NCBI RefSeq assembly: GCF_011393335.1
Contig: NZ_CP049865.1
Location: 2,932,722 to 2,996,721, forward strand
Reading direction: 5' to 3'
Source of the DNA: Propioniciclava coleopterorum
GTDB lineage: Bacteria > Actinomycetota > Actinomycetes > Propionibacteriales > Propionibacteriaceae
Length of the DNA: 64,000 nucleotides
Shown one piece after another: positions 1 through 8,503 of this stretch; within the stretch, counting starts at the first letter, position 1; every line of letters begins with the position of its first letter. The notes below the pieces were generated by a model, which had not been told where the DNA came from, did not search any database, and saw nothing but the letters and a program-made list of their open reading frames with translations. Made by a program: the position numbers and the translations under genes.

Positions 1-10
1 TGTATAGTCT
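1..10. promoter_or_regulatory. possible GntR operator half (partial)
   Basis: The window opens with TGTATAGTCT. Its first seven bases, TGTATAG, are the exact reverse complement of CTATACA at 3162-3168 in the deoC/kinase divergent promoter. A shared site just upstream of the regulator and at the operon it flanks would fit autoregulation plus local control. The site is cut by the window edge, so its full form cannot be seen. Confidence 0.35.
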
Positions 11-41
11 TTTGGGACGCCGTTGGGAAGAGGGTTCGAGA

Positions 42-836
42 GTGGCCGAACAACGCGTGGCGCGGTACAAGGAGATCGAGTCCTGGCTCCGGGCGAAGTG
101 TCAGTCCTCGGCGCCCGGGACGCTGCTGCCGCCCGAGCTCGAGCTGGCCGAGCAGTTCCAGGTGAGCCGCATGACGGCGCGGCAGGCGGTGCAGAACCTG
201 GCTCAGGAGGGGCTGATCGAGCGGCGCCGCGGCGTCGGCAGCTTCGTCGCGGCCCAGCCGCTGCACCGGGCGGACGCCGTCCTGTACTCCTTCACCCAGG
301 ACATGACGCGCCGTGGCCTGCGCCCCACCTCGAAGGTGCTGGCCGCCGCCGTGGGGACAGCCCCGGCCGAGGCCGAGGCGCTGGGCCTGCCCTCGACCGC
401 GTGGGTGGTGCGCATCGACCGCATCCGCTACGCCAACGACCTCCCGGTGGCGCGCGAGCGGGTCACGCTGCCCGGCGACTACGCCGGGGTGCTGGAGTAC
501 GACCTGGCCGCGGGCTCGCTGCACGCCGCCCTGGCCGACATGGGGCGCGTCATGGCGCGCGCGAGCGGGTACGTGATGGCGCGGCTCGCCACGGGGGAGG
601 ACGCCAAGCTGCTCGACCTCGAACTGCCGGCGACCCTGCTGGTGGAGACCAGGCTCATCACCGACGTGGAGGGGCGCCCCGTGGAGCGCACGGAAACCTC
701 CTACGTCGGCTCGCGCTGGGTGATCGACACCGGGTCCTACGTCCCGATGCCCGACGGCCTGCCCGCCCCGGACGCCGCCAGCGCCGCCCCGATCGCGCCC
801 GCCCAGGACCCCAGCGCCGCGGGGACGACCGAGTAG
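42..836 (+). CDS. GntR/HutC-family transcriptional regulator with UTRA domain
   Basis: The protein has about 264 residues. It shows an N-terminal winged helix of GntR type (roughly residues 8-70, including the recognition segment VSRMTARQAVQNL and a wing ending in RRRGVGSFV) and a UTRA-like effector domain (about 85-235). HutC-subfamily proteins usually sense sugar phosphates or related metabolites and repress neighbouring catabolic genes. I chose the GTG at 42, which begins VAEQRVARYKEI, because GntR homology starts there; an upstream TTG at 12 would add ten unlike residues. Its last 100 bases overlap the convergent ROK kinase gene. The tail after about residue 235 is Pro/Ala rich and unlike the family. 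It probably controls the aldolase-SDR-kinase operon to its right. Confidence 0.85.
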   Translation: MAEQRVARYKEIESWLRAKCQSSAPGTLLPPELELAEQFQVSRMTARQAVQNLAQEGLIERRRGVGSFVAAQPLHRADAVLYSFTQDMTRRGLRPTSKVLAAAVGTAPAEAEALGLPSTAWVVRIDRIRYANDLPVARERVTLPGDYAGVLEYDLAAGSLHAALADMGRVMARASGYVMARLATGEDAKLLDLELPATLLVETRLITDVEGRPVERTETSYVGSRWVIDTGSYVPMPDGLPAPDAASAAPIAPAQDPSAAGTTE

Positions 837-1642
837 GACTCCGGGGGCGGCAGCGGCGCCATGCGCCGCAGGGCCTCCTCGATGGGGCGCAGCAGGATCG
901 AGCCCGCCTCCGCCACGCCGCCGCCGATGAACACCCGCTCGGGCTGCAGCAGCGTGACCGCGTTGGCCAGCCCGTGCCCGAGGTGGGCGGCCGCCTCCTC
1001 CAGCGCCGCCCGGGCGCGCGGCTCCCCGGCGCGGGCGGCCTCGACCGCCTCCACGATCGTCGCGGTGCCGGCGCGGGCGGCGATGACGCCCGAGCGGGCC
1101 AGCGCCTCCAGGCAGCCGCGGTTGCCGCAGCCGCACGGCGGGCCGTCCGGGACGAGGACCTGGTGGCCGATCTCGCCGGCGCCGCCGCCCGCGCCCGTGT
1201 GGAGCCGGCCGCCGACGATGACGACGCCGCCGATGCCGGTGCCCAGCACGATCCCGATGGCGGTGTCGGCGCCCCGGGCCGCCCCGAGTTCGAGCTCGGC
1301 CAGCCCGAAGGCGCGGGCGTCGTTGATCAGGGTGACCGGGCGTCCGGCCGCCGCCGCCACGGGGGCGACGATGGGTTGGCCGCCCCAGGAGCCGGGCAGG
1401 TTGGGCACGACCACGGCGTTCCCGTCGGCGTCGAACAGCCCCGGGATCGTGATGCCGACGCCGGCGATGCCGGGTTCGCGCCCGACCCGGGCGGCCACGA
1501 CGTCGGCCAGCCCGGCGACCGTCGCCGGCGCGCCGCCGCGCACCGTCGGCACCGTGGCCCGCTCGCTGACGACGCCGTCGCGCAGCAGGACGACCTTGAC
1601 CAGGGTGCCGCCGAGGTCGACGCCGAGCCAGGGGCCGCTCAC
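737..1642 (-). CDS. ROK-family sugar kinase
   Basis: 301 residues. It has the ATP phosphate-binding motif DLGGT (residues 9-13), the catalytic Asp in NDARA (Asp108), the glycine-rich LGTGIGG, and the ROK zinc signature with His160 and CGCGNRGC (170-177), so it looks like a complete sugar kinase or glucokinase relative. The start is GTG at 1642, in a GTGA overlap with the stop of the SDR gene, so the two are translationally coupled. The substrate is unknown. Next to a deoxyribose-phosphate aldolase it may phosphorylate the sugar that feeds the aldolase, but this is inference. Its 3' end runs 100 bp into the convergent GntR gene; the overlap includes the normal ROK C-terminal LGSWAGAIGAALA, so it is real coding sequence. 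Confidence 0.87.
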   Translation of the reverse strand: MSGPWLGVDLGGTLVKVVLLRDGVVSERATVPTVRGGAPATVAGLADVVAARVGREPGIAGVGITIPGLFDADGNAVVVPNLPGSWGGQPIVAPVAAAAGRPVTLINDARAFGLAELELGAARGADTAIGIVLGTGIGGVVIVGGRLHTGAGGGAGEIGHQVLVPDGPPCGCGNRGCLEALARSGVIAARAGTATIVEAVEAARAGEPRARAALEEAAAHLGHGLANAVTLLQPERVFIGGGVAEAGSILLRPIEEALRRMAPLPPPESYSVVPAALGSWAGAIGAALAASGAGRPSGIGT

Positions 1643-2385
1643 GAGACGCTCCAGCCGCCGTCCACCGCGACCACCTGGCCGGTGACCTGCCGTGTGGAGA
1701 GCAGCCACACGCACGCCGAGGCGACCTCGTCGGGGTCGACGAAGCCGCCCGGGGCGAGCGGCTGCTTCCGGGTCGCGAACGCGACGACGTCGGGGTCGCC
1801 CTGCGCCCGCGCGGCCATCGGCGTCCGGGTGAGGCCCGGGGTGACCGCGTTCACCTGGATGCCGTCGGCGGCGTAGTGCGCCGCGGCGGCGCGCACCAGC
1901 CCCTTGATCCCCGCCTTGGCGAAGGCGTAGGCGTGCGTGGCGAAGCCGGGCGCGGGGTGGCCGCCCAACACGCTGCCGATCAGGACCGCGCCGGCCGGAC
2001 GCTGCGGCCCGGCCGCGCGGACGAAGCCGCCCAGCCCGAGCAGGGGCGGCAGGGCGTTGAGGTCGAGCGTGCCCCGGACGGCCTCGGTGCTCAGGGTGTC
2101 GGCCGGGCCGTCGCCCAGCCGGCGCCCCGAGCCGCCGGCGACGCCGACGAAGCCGTCGAGGCCGCCCATGGCCGCGCGCGCGGCGGCCAGGGCGGCGTGG
2201 GTGGCCGCGCCGTCGGTGAGGTCGACGGCGGCGTGGGGGACGCCCAGGTCCGCGCCGAGGGCGGCCAGGCGGTCGGCGTCCACGTCGAGCAGGTGGACGG
2301 CGGCGCCGGCGGCGAGCGCGCGCCGCGCGACGGCCTCGCCGATCCCGCCCGCGCCGGCGATGCAGACGTGGCGTCCCGTGAGCAT
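1639..2385 (-). CDS. short-chain dehydrogenase/reductase (SDR)
   Basis: 248 residues, the usual size for a classical SDR. A Rossmann nucleotide-binding motif, AGAGGIGEA, lies at residues 9-17. The catalytic Ser138, Tyr153 and Lys157 are present (GSV and YAFAK), and the C-terminus ends in the typical VVAVDGGWSV. It should oxidise or reduce a hydroxyl or keto group with NAD(P). It starts in a TGATG overlap with the stop of deoC and ends in a GTGA overlap with the ROK kinase, so the three form one transcript. A role in oxidising a sugar or sugar acid of the same pathway is likely; the substrate cannot be read from the sequence. Confidence 0.85.
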   Translation of the reverse strand: MLTGRHVCIAGAGGIGEAVARRALAAGAAVHLLDVDADRLAALGADLGVPHAAVDLTDGAATHAALAAARAAMGGLDGFVGVAGGSGRRLGDGPADTLSTEAVRGTLDLNALPPLLGLGGFVRAAGPQRPAGAVLIGSVLGGHPAPGFATHAYAFAKAGIKGLVRAAAAHYAADGIQVNAVTPGLTRTPMAARAQGDPDVVAFATRKQPLAPGGFVDPDEVASACVWLLSTRQVTGQVVAVDGGWSVS

Positions 2386-3080
2386 CAGCGGCCGAACCGG
2401 CGCTCGTACTCGTCCAGGATCGCGGCGGTGGCGGTCGCGCCGCTGCGGTCGGCACCGGCCTCGCGCATCTCGAGCAGGGCGTCGAGCGTCCGGACGCCGC
2501 CGGCGCACTTCACCTTCACCCGCTCCGAGACGGTGGCGCGCATCAGGGCGACGTCCTCCAGGGTGGCGCCGCCCGGGGCGAAGCCGGTCGAGGTCTTCAC
2601 GTAGTCGGCCCCGGCCTCCTCCACGGCGCGGTAGGCGGCGACCTTCTGGTCGTGGTCGAGGTAGGCGTTCTCCAGGATCACCTTGACGAGGTGGCCGTCG
2701 GCGGCGGCGACGACCGCGGCGATCTCGTCGCGCACCCGGTCGACGAGCCCGCTGCGCAGCCAGCCGATGTTGACGACCATGTCCAGCTCGGTCGCGCCGG
2801 CCTCGACCAGCGCACGGGCCTCGGCGACCTTGACCGAGGTGAGCGTGCTGCCGTGCGGGAACGCGATCACGCTGCCCACAGCGACGTCCGTGCCGGCCAG
2901 CGCCTCGACGGCCAGCGGCACGTCCGCGGGCCGGACGCAGACCGAGGCGACGTCGTAGCGGGCGGCGAGCGCGCAGCCGTCGGCGACCTCCTGCAGCGTG
3001 AGCTCCGGCCGGAGCAGCGAGTGGTCGATCGTCTTGGCCGCGGTGCGGTAGTCGGGGGTCCGTGCGGGAGGGGTCGCCAT
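2385..3080 (-). CDS. deoC: deoxyribose-phosphate aldolase (DERA)
   Basis: 231 residues in a TIM-barrel class I aldolase family. The Schiff-base lysine lies in VKTSTGF (Lys162), the second active-site lysine in VKCAGGVRT (Lys191), and the proton-relay Asp in ELDMVVN (Asp100). The enzyme cleaves 2-deoxyribose 5-phosphate to glyceraldehyde 3-phosphate and acetaldehyde. I chose the ATG at 3080, which follows AAAGGCGGA, over an upstream in-frame ATG at 3134 that adds residues outside the family. It is the first gene of the operon with SDR and ROK kinase. The context suggests a deoxysugar or related sugar route rather than nucleoside salvage, because no nucleoside phosphorylase or phosphopentomutase is nearby. 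Confidence 0.88.
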   Translation of the reverse strand: MATPPARTPDYRTAAKTIDHSLLRPELTLQEVADGCALAARYDVASVCVRPADVPLAVEALAGTDVAVGSVIAFPHGSTLTSVKVAEARALVEAGATELDMVVNIGWLRSGLVDRVRDEIAAVVAAADGHLVKVILENAYLDHDQKVAAYRAVEEAGADYVKTSTGFAPGGATLEDVALMRATVSERVKVKCAGGVRTLDALLEMREAGADRSGATATAAILDEYERRFGR

Positions 3081-3150
3081 GGTCGAAGGTCCGCCTTTCG
3101 CGCCCGCGGGCGCCGTCGAGAGTCGAGGCCGCACCGGGCGGCATGCCGCC

Positions 3151-3181
3151 AGGCTAGATGTCTATACAAAATGTGTCTACA
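3151..3181. promoter_or_regulatory. divergent promoter region with GntR-type operator
   Basis: The segment 3159-3181 contains two similar direct elements, TGTCTATACA and TGTGTCTACA, in an AT-rich patch that stands out from its surroundings. Reading the minus strand, TAGACA (3179-3174) and TAGCCT (3156-3151) are 17 bases apart and could form the deoC promoter. Reading plus, TATACA (3163-3168) could be a -10 for the kinase gene at 3221. CTATACA here is the reverse complement of TGTATAG at the window start. A GntR-type regulator bound here would block both directions. The promoter assignment is by eye only. Confidence 0.5.
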
Positions 3182-3220
3182 GCCCTTCCTTTCCCCGGTC
3201 GCTCCCGGGATGATGGCCCC

Positions 3221-4102
3221 ATGCCCGAGTCCACGCTCGCCGGCGTCGACGCCGGCGCGACCAAGACGCACCTGCGCGTGGAGCGGGCCGGCGCCGTGCT
3301 GCTGGACGAGGTGGTCCCCACCGGCGCCTGGCGCCGCACGCCCACGTCGGTGGGCCCCGAGGACGCCGCCGCGCTGTGGTCGGCGCTCGGCTCCCCGGAG
3401 GGCCCGGTCCGCCTGGTGGTCGGTGCGCACGGCATCGACACCGCCGACGCGGCCCGTGCGCTGGCGTCCGGACTGGCGGCCCACTGTCGCGGTTCGGTCT
3501 CGGTTCACAACGACGCGGTCCTGCTGGGGCCCGCGGCCGGGTCGCGCGGGGTCAGCATCGCGATCGTCGCCGGCACCGGCGCGATCGTGCTGGCCGCCGA
3601 CGGCGCCGGGGTGCTGGCCACGCGCGGCGGCTACGGGTTCCTGCTCGGCGACGAGGGGAGCGCGGCCTCGCTCGTGCGCGACCTCGCCGTCGCCCTCACG
3701 CGCGCCGCGGACGCCGGGGCGCAGGATCCGGTCGCCCTCGAAGCGCTCGCGGCGTCGCTGGGCGTCCCGGCCGGTGCGGACCGGCTCGCCGCCGTCGCGC
3801 TCGCGCTGCACGACCGGGCCGCCCCCGCCGTCTGGGGGCGGCACGCGCCGGCCGTGTTCGACGCCGCGGCGTCCGGGTCGGCGTCCGCGGCGGGCGTGAT
3901 CGCGGCGCACGCGGCCGTGCTGGGCGGGCACGTCGCGTCCCTGGTGGCCGCGGGCCACGCGCCCGACGTGGTGGTGGCCGCCGGCGGCGTCGCGACGCAC
4001 CAGCCGGGCTTCGTCGCGGCGGTGCAGGAGGCGGCGCGCGCGGCCGGGGCGGCCGTGACGATCGAGGTGTTGCGGCGGGCGCCGGTGGCCGGGGCCATCT
4101 AG
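3221..4102 (+). CDS. BadF/BadG/BcrA-type ATPase, probable N-acetylglucosamine-like kinase
   Basis: 293 residues of the actin-like ATPase fold. Phosphate-binding motifs are DAGATKT (residues 10-16) and GTGA (118-121), and the segment LLGDEGSA (141-148) is typical of N-acetylglucosamine kinase relatives; NDA at 97-99 is the likely catalytic Asp region. It should phosphorylate an amino sugar or similar sugar in the cytoplasm. I prefer the ATG at 3221 to one at 3158, because the upstream stretch overlaps the promoter/operator. A SIS-domain protein follows after 27 bp. Kinase plus SIS isomerase is a common pair in amino-sugar catabolism. The true substrate is not evident. Confidence 0.78.
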   Translation: MPESTLAGVDAGATKTHLRVERAGAVLLDEVVPTGAWRRTPTSVGPEDAAALWSALGSPEGPVRLVVGAHGIDTADAARALASGLAAHCRGSVSVHNDAVLLGPAAGSRGVSIAIVAGTGAIVLAADGAGVLATRGGYGFLLGDEGSAASLVRDLAVALTRAADAGAQDPVALEALAASLGVPAGADRLAAVALALHDRAAPAVWGRHAPAVFDAAASGSASAAGVIAAHAAVLGGHVASLVAAGHAPDVVVAAGGVATHQPGFVAAVQEAARAAGAAVTIEVLRRAPVAGAI

Positions 4103-4129
4103 TTGGCCCGGCGCGGAGAGGACTGAACC

Positions 4130-5098
4130 ATGGAGACCATCGCCTTCGCCGACGCCATCGCGCGGCAGCCCGCCACCCTGCGCGCGGCGCTGCGGGCCGT
4201 CCGCGACGGGCTGCCCGGTCTGCCCGCCGTCACGGCCGACCCGACGGCGCGCCTGGCGATCCTCGCGATGGGGGCGAGCGTCCACGCGGCGCAGGCGCTC
4301 ACCGCGTACGCCACCGCCGCGGGCCGCTCGGTGGCGAACCACGACGCCTCCCAGGTCGGGCCGGCCACGACCGTGGCCGACTGGTACCTGGCGATCAGCG
4401 AGTCGGGGCGCAGCCCCGAGCCCCTGGCCGCGCTCGCGGGCCGGACGCCCTCGGTCGCGCTCACCAACGTGCCCGAGTCGCCGGTCGGGCGGGCCGCCGA
4501 CGCCGTCCTCTCGCTCGGCGGGTTGCCGGACGCCGGCGTCTACGTCACCGGGTACACCGCCACCGTCGCGGCGCTCGCGCTGCTGGGGGAGCGCGCCGGG
4601 CTGCCCGGCGCCGCCGCCGGCCTGGACGAGGTGCCCGACGCCGTCGCGGCCCTGCTCGCCGGCCCGCACGCGGCGCTGGAGCGACTCGCCGACGCGGCGC
4701 CCCGCTGCGTGGAGTCGGTCGGCGGCGGCGTCAGCTTCGCGGCGGCGTCCGAGCTGGCGCTGCTGATGCGGGAGGCCGCGCGCACGCCGGGGGCGGCCCA
4801 CACGCCCGCCACGTTCGTGCACGGCCCCGCCGAGAGCCTGGAGCGCTCCGACCTGCTGGTGCTGTGGGGTCCCGACCCGCTCGGGATCGCCGACCGGTTC
4901 GCCGGGGAGGTGCCGACCCTGCGCGTCTCCGCCGCCCCGGACGCCGACCTGCGGCTCCCCGACCTGCCGCCGATGGCGTCGGCCGTCCTGGAGGGGGTGG
5001 CGGCCCAGTTGATCGTCGCCCCGCTCGCCGGCCGCGGGTTCGACGTGGGGACGTTCCGGCACGAGTTCTCCGCCACCAAGCTGCGCCCGGGCGCCTGA
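4130..5098 (+). CDS. SIS-domain protein (sugar isomerase / deaminase-like)
   Basis: 322 residues with two SIS repeats related to the isomerase half of GlmS. The first half has the loop region around ILAMGASVHA (about 45-54) and SESGRSPE (about 88-95), the usual phosphosugar-binding serine segment. Such proteins bind phosphosugars and often act as aldose-ketose isomerases or amino-sugar phosphate deaminases. It lies 27 bp after the BadF-type kinase, so the kinase product is its probable substrate. It lacks a glutaminase domain, which makes an amidotransferase role unlikely. No further gene follows in the operon; 375 bp without a gene come next. Confidence 0.72.
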   Translation: METIAFADAIARQPATLRAALRAVRDGLPGLPAVTADPTARLAILAMGASVHAAQALTAYATAAGRSVANHDASQVGPATTVADWYLAISESGRSPEPLAALAGRTPSVALTNVPESPVGRAADAVLSLGGLPDAGVYVTGYTATVAALALLGERAGLPGAAAGLDEVPDAVAALLAGPHAALERLADAAPRCVESVGGGVSFAAASELALLMREAARTPGAAHTPATFVHGPAESLERSDLLVLWGPDPLGIADRFAGEVPTLRVSAAPDADLRLPDLPPMASAVLEGVAAQLIVAPLAGRGFDVGTFRHEFSATKLRPGA

Positions 5099-5473
5099 GT
5101 CCCGCCTCTCCCCAAGCGGGTCTCGGCCCCGGCGACCTCGGCACCGCGACCTCCGCGCCCGAACCTCGCCGCCGGCACGCCGGCCCCGGGGCCGAGCCGT
5201 CCGCGCGACGGCGCCGGCGACCGCGAACCCGCCGCTGAACCATCGCGGCCCCCTGTCCTGAAAGCCGGTTGCCACGACCCCACCGACAGCCGCCCTGAAC
5301 CCCTTGAACGCCCTTGATGCGGCCTTCCGCGCGCGCGGGCAAGAGCGGTGACAAGGGGCGTCGCCTCACACGTTCCGATTTGTGAACCGCCCATCTCGCA
5401 TAGTGTCACATCACCCGAAACGGGTGAGGCGGAGTAGTGTGCCGTCGATTCAGCCGTTCGCAAGGGGGAGAAC
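5099..5473. other. intergenic region upstream of the AroM operon
   Basis: This 375-bp stretch carries no convincing gene. It contains a perfect 14-bp GC palindrome at 5181-5194, a possible terminator stem for the SIS gene with no T tract. In its last 100 bp it becomes less GC rich and holds a possible weak promoter: TTGTGA at 5380-5385 and TAGTGT at 5401-5406, only 15 bp apart. That is directly followed by the inverted repeat at 5409-5429. The Shine-Dalgarno AAGGGGGAG lies just before the ATG at 5474. Confidence 0.5.
5409..5429. promoter_or_regulatory. inverted-repeat operator CATCACCC-N5-GGGTGAGG
   Basis: CATCACCC (5409-5416), a 5-base spacer GAAAC, then GGGTGAGG (5422-5429). Seven of eight positions of the second arm match the perfect inverted repeat. 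The same 8-5-8 layout appears at 40000-40020 (perfect) and 44971-44991 (six of eight). Here it lies 45 bp before the AroM start and overlaps or follows the probable -10, a position suited to a repressor. The protein that binds it is unknown. Confidence 0.6.
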
Positions 5474-6139
5474 ATGGCGAAAATGGGGGTTGTGACGATC
5501 GGGCAGGCGCCCCGAACGGACATGGTTCCGGAGATGGCGCGGCACTGGTCGCAGATCGACGTGGTCGAGCGCGGCGCGCTCGACGGGATGACCGCGGACG
5601 AGATCGCGGCGGTCCCGCGGCGCGACGGCGACGAGGTACTCACCTCGCGCCTGGTCGACGGCACCGCCGCCGTCTTCGGCCGCGACCTGGTGCTGCCGCT
5701 GCTGCAGCAGCGCATCACCGAGCTGGAGGCGTCCGGGGTGGACGCGGTGCTGCTGGTCTGCACCGGTGAGTTCCCTCCCTTCGAGCACTCCAAGCCGCTG
5801 TTCACCGCCTCGCCGCTGCTCACCGGCGGCGCGCGCGGCCTGACGCAGGGGACCATCGGGGTCATCTGTCCGCTGCCCGAGCAGCAGGACGACTCGGTCC
5901 AGAAGTTCGCCCCCGCCGACGTCGCGACCGCCGTGGCGAACCCGTACGGCGGCTCCCGGGACGACTTCGAGGCCGCCGCCGCCGCGCTGGCGGGCCAGGG
6001 CGCCGAGCTGATCGTGCTCGACTGCATGGGCTACAACGAGGAGCACCGCGGCTGGGCCCGCGCCGGCGCCGGCACCATCCCCGTCGTGGTGGCGCGCTCC
6101 CTGGTGGCCCGCCTCGTCGCCGAGGCGGTGGAGGCATGA
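5474..6139 (+). CDS. AroM family protein
   Basis: 221 residues. The N-terminus GVVTIGQAPRTDMVPEM is the hallmark of the AroM family (named from an E. coli gene regulated with aroL; biochemical function unknown). The fold is expected to resemble the aspartate/glutamate racemase superfamily; a cysteine occurs in LVCTGEFPPF (about residue 96) and another in LDCMGYNEEH (about 182), spaced as in two-cysteine racemase-like enzymes. It opens a tight six-gene operon and its stop overlaps the start of a true racemase-family gene (ATGA). A lyase, racemase or isomerase role on a small amino or carboxylic acid is a reasonable guess. Confidence 0.82.
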   Translation: MAKMGVVTIGQAPRTDMVPEMARHWSQIDVVERGALDGMTADEIAAVPRRDGDEVLTSRLVDGTAAVFGRDLVLPLLQQRITELEASGVDAVLLVCTGEFPPFEHSKPLFTASPLLTGGARGLTQGTIGVICPLPEQQDDSVQKFAPADVATAVANPYGGSRDDFEAAAAALAGQGAELIVLDCMGYNEEHRGWARAGAGTIPVVVARSLVARLVAEAVEA

Positions 6140-6788
6140 TCGGCCTGATCCGGGTCGTCTCGACCCTCACCGACGACCAGCTCGCCCTGCACGCGCGGGC
6201 GATCCAGCACCTCGTCGGCGAGGAGGAGATCGTCACCCGCGCCATCGCCGACCAGCCCAACGGCATCCACGACGACGAGACGTTCGATCGGGCCGTGCCC
6301 AAGATCGTCGCGCTCGGACGCGAGCTGGCCGCCGAGGGCGCCCGGCTCCTCATCGTGTCGTGCGCGGCCGACCCCGCCGTGCCGGAGCTCCGCGAGGCCG
6401 TCGACGTCCCCGTCGTCGGGCCGGCTCCGCGGGGGCCTCGCTGGCGCTGGCCGCCGGCGGCACCGTCGGCGTCCTGGGGATCACCCCGGACGTCCCGCAG
6501 GCCGTCCTCGACGTGCTCGGCGACCGGTTCGTCGCCGACCGCGTGCCCGAGGGCGTCGCCTCGACCATCGACCTGATGCAGCCCCAGGCGCGCGAGCGCG
6601 CCCTGGTGGCGGCGGAGGAACTGAAGACGGCCGGCGCGCAATGCGTGCTGTTCGCCTGCACCGGCCTGACCACCATCGGTCTGGCCGCCGAGGTCATCGA
6701 GCGGACCGGCCTGCCGGTCGTCGACGCCGTCATGGCGGCCGGCGCCGCGACGGGCCTCATCCTGCACCCCGCCCCGACCCTCACCTGA
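6136..6788 (+). CDS. Asp/Glu/hydantoin racemase family protein (frame broken by one missing G)
   Basis: Read as one gene with a 1-base correction it gives about 217 residues. The first part (from ATG 6136) contains the first catalytic-type cysteine in IVSCAADP. The second part, in the other frame, contains LGITPDVPQ, the second cysteine in FACTGLTT, and a normal C-terminus ending at 6788. The break is at the GGG run 6418-6420; one more G restores VPVVGAGSAGASLAL. Family members interconvert or cleave amino acids or hydantoins using two cysteines. It overlaps aroM-like by ATGA and precedes the OPT transporter by 19 bp. The break matches six others in G/C runs of this window, so I regard the gene as intact in the cell. 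Confidence 0.75.
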
Positions 6789-6807
6789 TTTCCCGAAAGG
6801 CCCACCC

Positions 6808-8493
6808 ATGTCTCAACAAGCGGCGGAGCCGCGCGGCCACTCCGCGGACGCGGCCCATCCCCGGACGTTCGAACCGTCCATGGTGGTGGTGCTCGTCATC
6901 ACGTCGATCCTCGGCGCGATCATCGGCATCCAGATCCTGACCACGCTGGGCGTCACGCCCAACACGGCGATCATCGGCGTCCTCGTGGCGATCGCGCTGA
7001 GCCGCATCCCCCTGGCCGCGCTGAAGAAGTTCCGCTCGGTGCACCGGCAGAACCTCGTGCAGTCCAACATCTCGACCGCGACGTTCGTGGCCGCCAACTC
7101 CCTGCTGCTCCCCATCGCGATCCCGTGGGTGATGGGACGCCCCGAGCTGGTCTGGCCCCTGCTGATCGGCGCCGCCGCGGCCGCGCTCATCGACTTCCTG
7201 ATGCTGTACTGGATGTTCGACTCCCGCGTCTTCCCCGGCAAGGAGGCGTGGCCGCCCGGACTCGCCGCCGCCGAGGCCATCAAGGCCGGCGACCGGGGCG
7301 GCCGCCGCGCCGGCCTGCTGGGCATCGGCACCCTCGTCGGCATCATCGGCTCGGCCATCGGCGTCCCGATGTCGGCGTTCGGCGTCGCGTTCATCGGCAA
7401 CATCGTCGCCCTGACCATGTTCGGCGTGGGCCTGCTCATCCGCGGCTACTCCATGCCGATCGCCGGGATCGACATCAACGCGATGTACATCCCGCACGGC
7501 TTCATGATCGGCGCCGGCATCGTGGCGCTCTTCCAGGCCGTGTGGACCATCGTCGGACGCCGCAAGGCGACCGCGCACGCCGTCGCGACGGGCGCGAAGA
7601 CCTCGGAGCTCTCCCGTGTCATCGAGGAGGGCGAGGTGGCGCCTCCGGTCGTCGTGGACCGCGGCGAGCTGACCCGCAGCGAGGAGGCCGTCAAGATGGC
7701 GCTGACCCGTGGCGCGGTGCTGTACGCGATCGCGGCCGCCGTGCTGGCGGTCGTCAGCGGCCTGCTCGCCGAGATGGGCATCGGGATGCTGATCCTGTGG
7801 GTGCTGTTCGCGACGTTCGCCTGCATCGCCGCCGAGTTCATCGTCGGCCTGTCGGCGATGCACTCGGGCTGGTTCCCGGCGTTCGCCACCGCGCTGATCT
7901 TCCTGTCGCTGGCGCTGATCGTCGGGTTCCCGCCGGTCGCGGTCGCCCTGGTCACCGGCTTCATCGCCGCCGGCGGACCCGCGTTCGCCGACGCCGGCTA
8001 CGACTTCAAGACCGGCTGGATCCTGCGCCGCCACGAGAGCCGCGCCATGGAGATCGAGGGCCGCAAGCAGCAGTTCTTCGCCGGCGTCGTCGGCATGGCC
8101 GTCGCCCTGGCGGTCGTGGCCATCGCGCACCCGATGTACTTCGCCAACGAGCAGTTCCCGCCCGTGGCGAAGGTCTTCGTCGCCACCATCCAGGCGGGCG
8201 TCGACCCCGCGCTCATCACGACGCTGGCGCTGTGGGCGATCCCCGGGGCGATCATCCAGGCCATCGGCGGCCCCAAGCGCCAGATGGGCATCCTGCTCGC
8301 CACCGGCATGCTGATCTCGAACCCGGCGGCCGGCTGGGCCGTCCTGGTCGGCATCGCCCTGCGCATCCTCTACACCCGCCTCCGCAAGGACAAGGACGCG
8401 GCCGAGAGCGAGATGACCATCGCCGCCGCCGGCTTCATCGCCGGCGATGCCCTGTGGAGCTTCGGCAACTCCATGTACAAGCTCGTCAAGTAA
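6808..8493 (+). CDS. OPT-family transporter
   Basis: 561 residues, almost entirely hydrophobic helices (at least twelve segments), with the oligopeptide-transporter (OPT/YSL) family style loops such as NLVQSNISTATFVAANS and PGKEAWPPGLAAAEAI (about residues 137-152). OPT proteins are proton-coupled importers of small peptides, peptide-like molecules or metal chelates. Here it sits in the middle of an operon with a dipeptidase and racemase-like enzymes, so it likely imports the starting substrate. Its start has a fair ribosome site (GAAAGG). It is followed after 10 bp by the DUF1177 gene. Confidence 0.83.
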   Translation: MSQQAAEPRGHSADAAHPRTFEPSMVVVLVITSILGAIIGIQILTTLGVTPNTAIIGVLVAIALSRIPLAALKKFRSVHRQNLVQSNISTATFVAANSLLLPIAIPWVMGRPELVWPLLIGAAAAALIDFLMLYWMFDSRVFPGKEAWPPGLAAAEAIKAGDRGGRRAGLLGIGTLVGIIGSAIGVPMSAFGVAFIGNIVALTMFGVGLLIRGYSMPIAGIDINAMYIPHGFMIGAGIVALFQAVWTIVGRRKATAHAVATGAKTSELSRVIEEGEVAPPVVVDRGELTRSEEAVKMALTRGAVLYAIAAAVLAVVSGLLAEMGIGMLILWVLFATFACIAAEFIVGLSAMHSGWFPAFATALIFLSLALIVGFPPVAVALVTGFIAAGGPAFADAGYDFKTGWILRRHESRAMEIEGRKQQFFAGVVGMAVALAVVAIAHPMYFANEQFPPVAKVFVATIQAGVDPALITTLALWAIPGAIIQAIGGPKRQMGILLATGMLISNPAAGWAVLVGIALRILYTRLRKDKDAAESEMTIAAAGFIAGDALWSFGNSMYKLVK

Positions 8494-8503
8494 AGGAGAA
8501 CCC

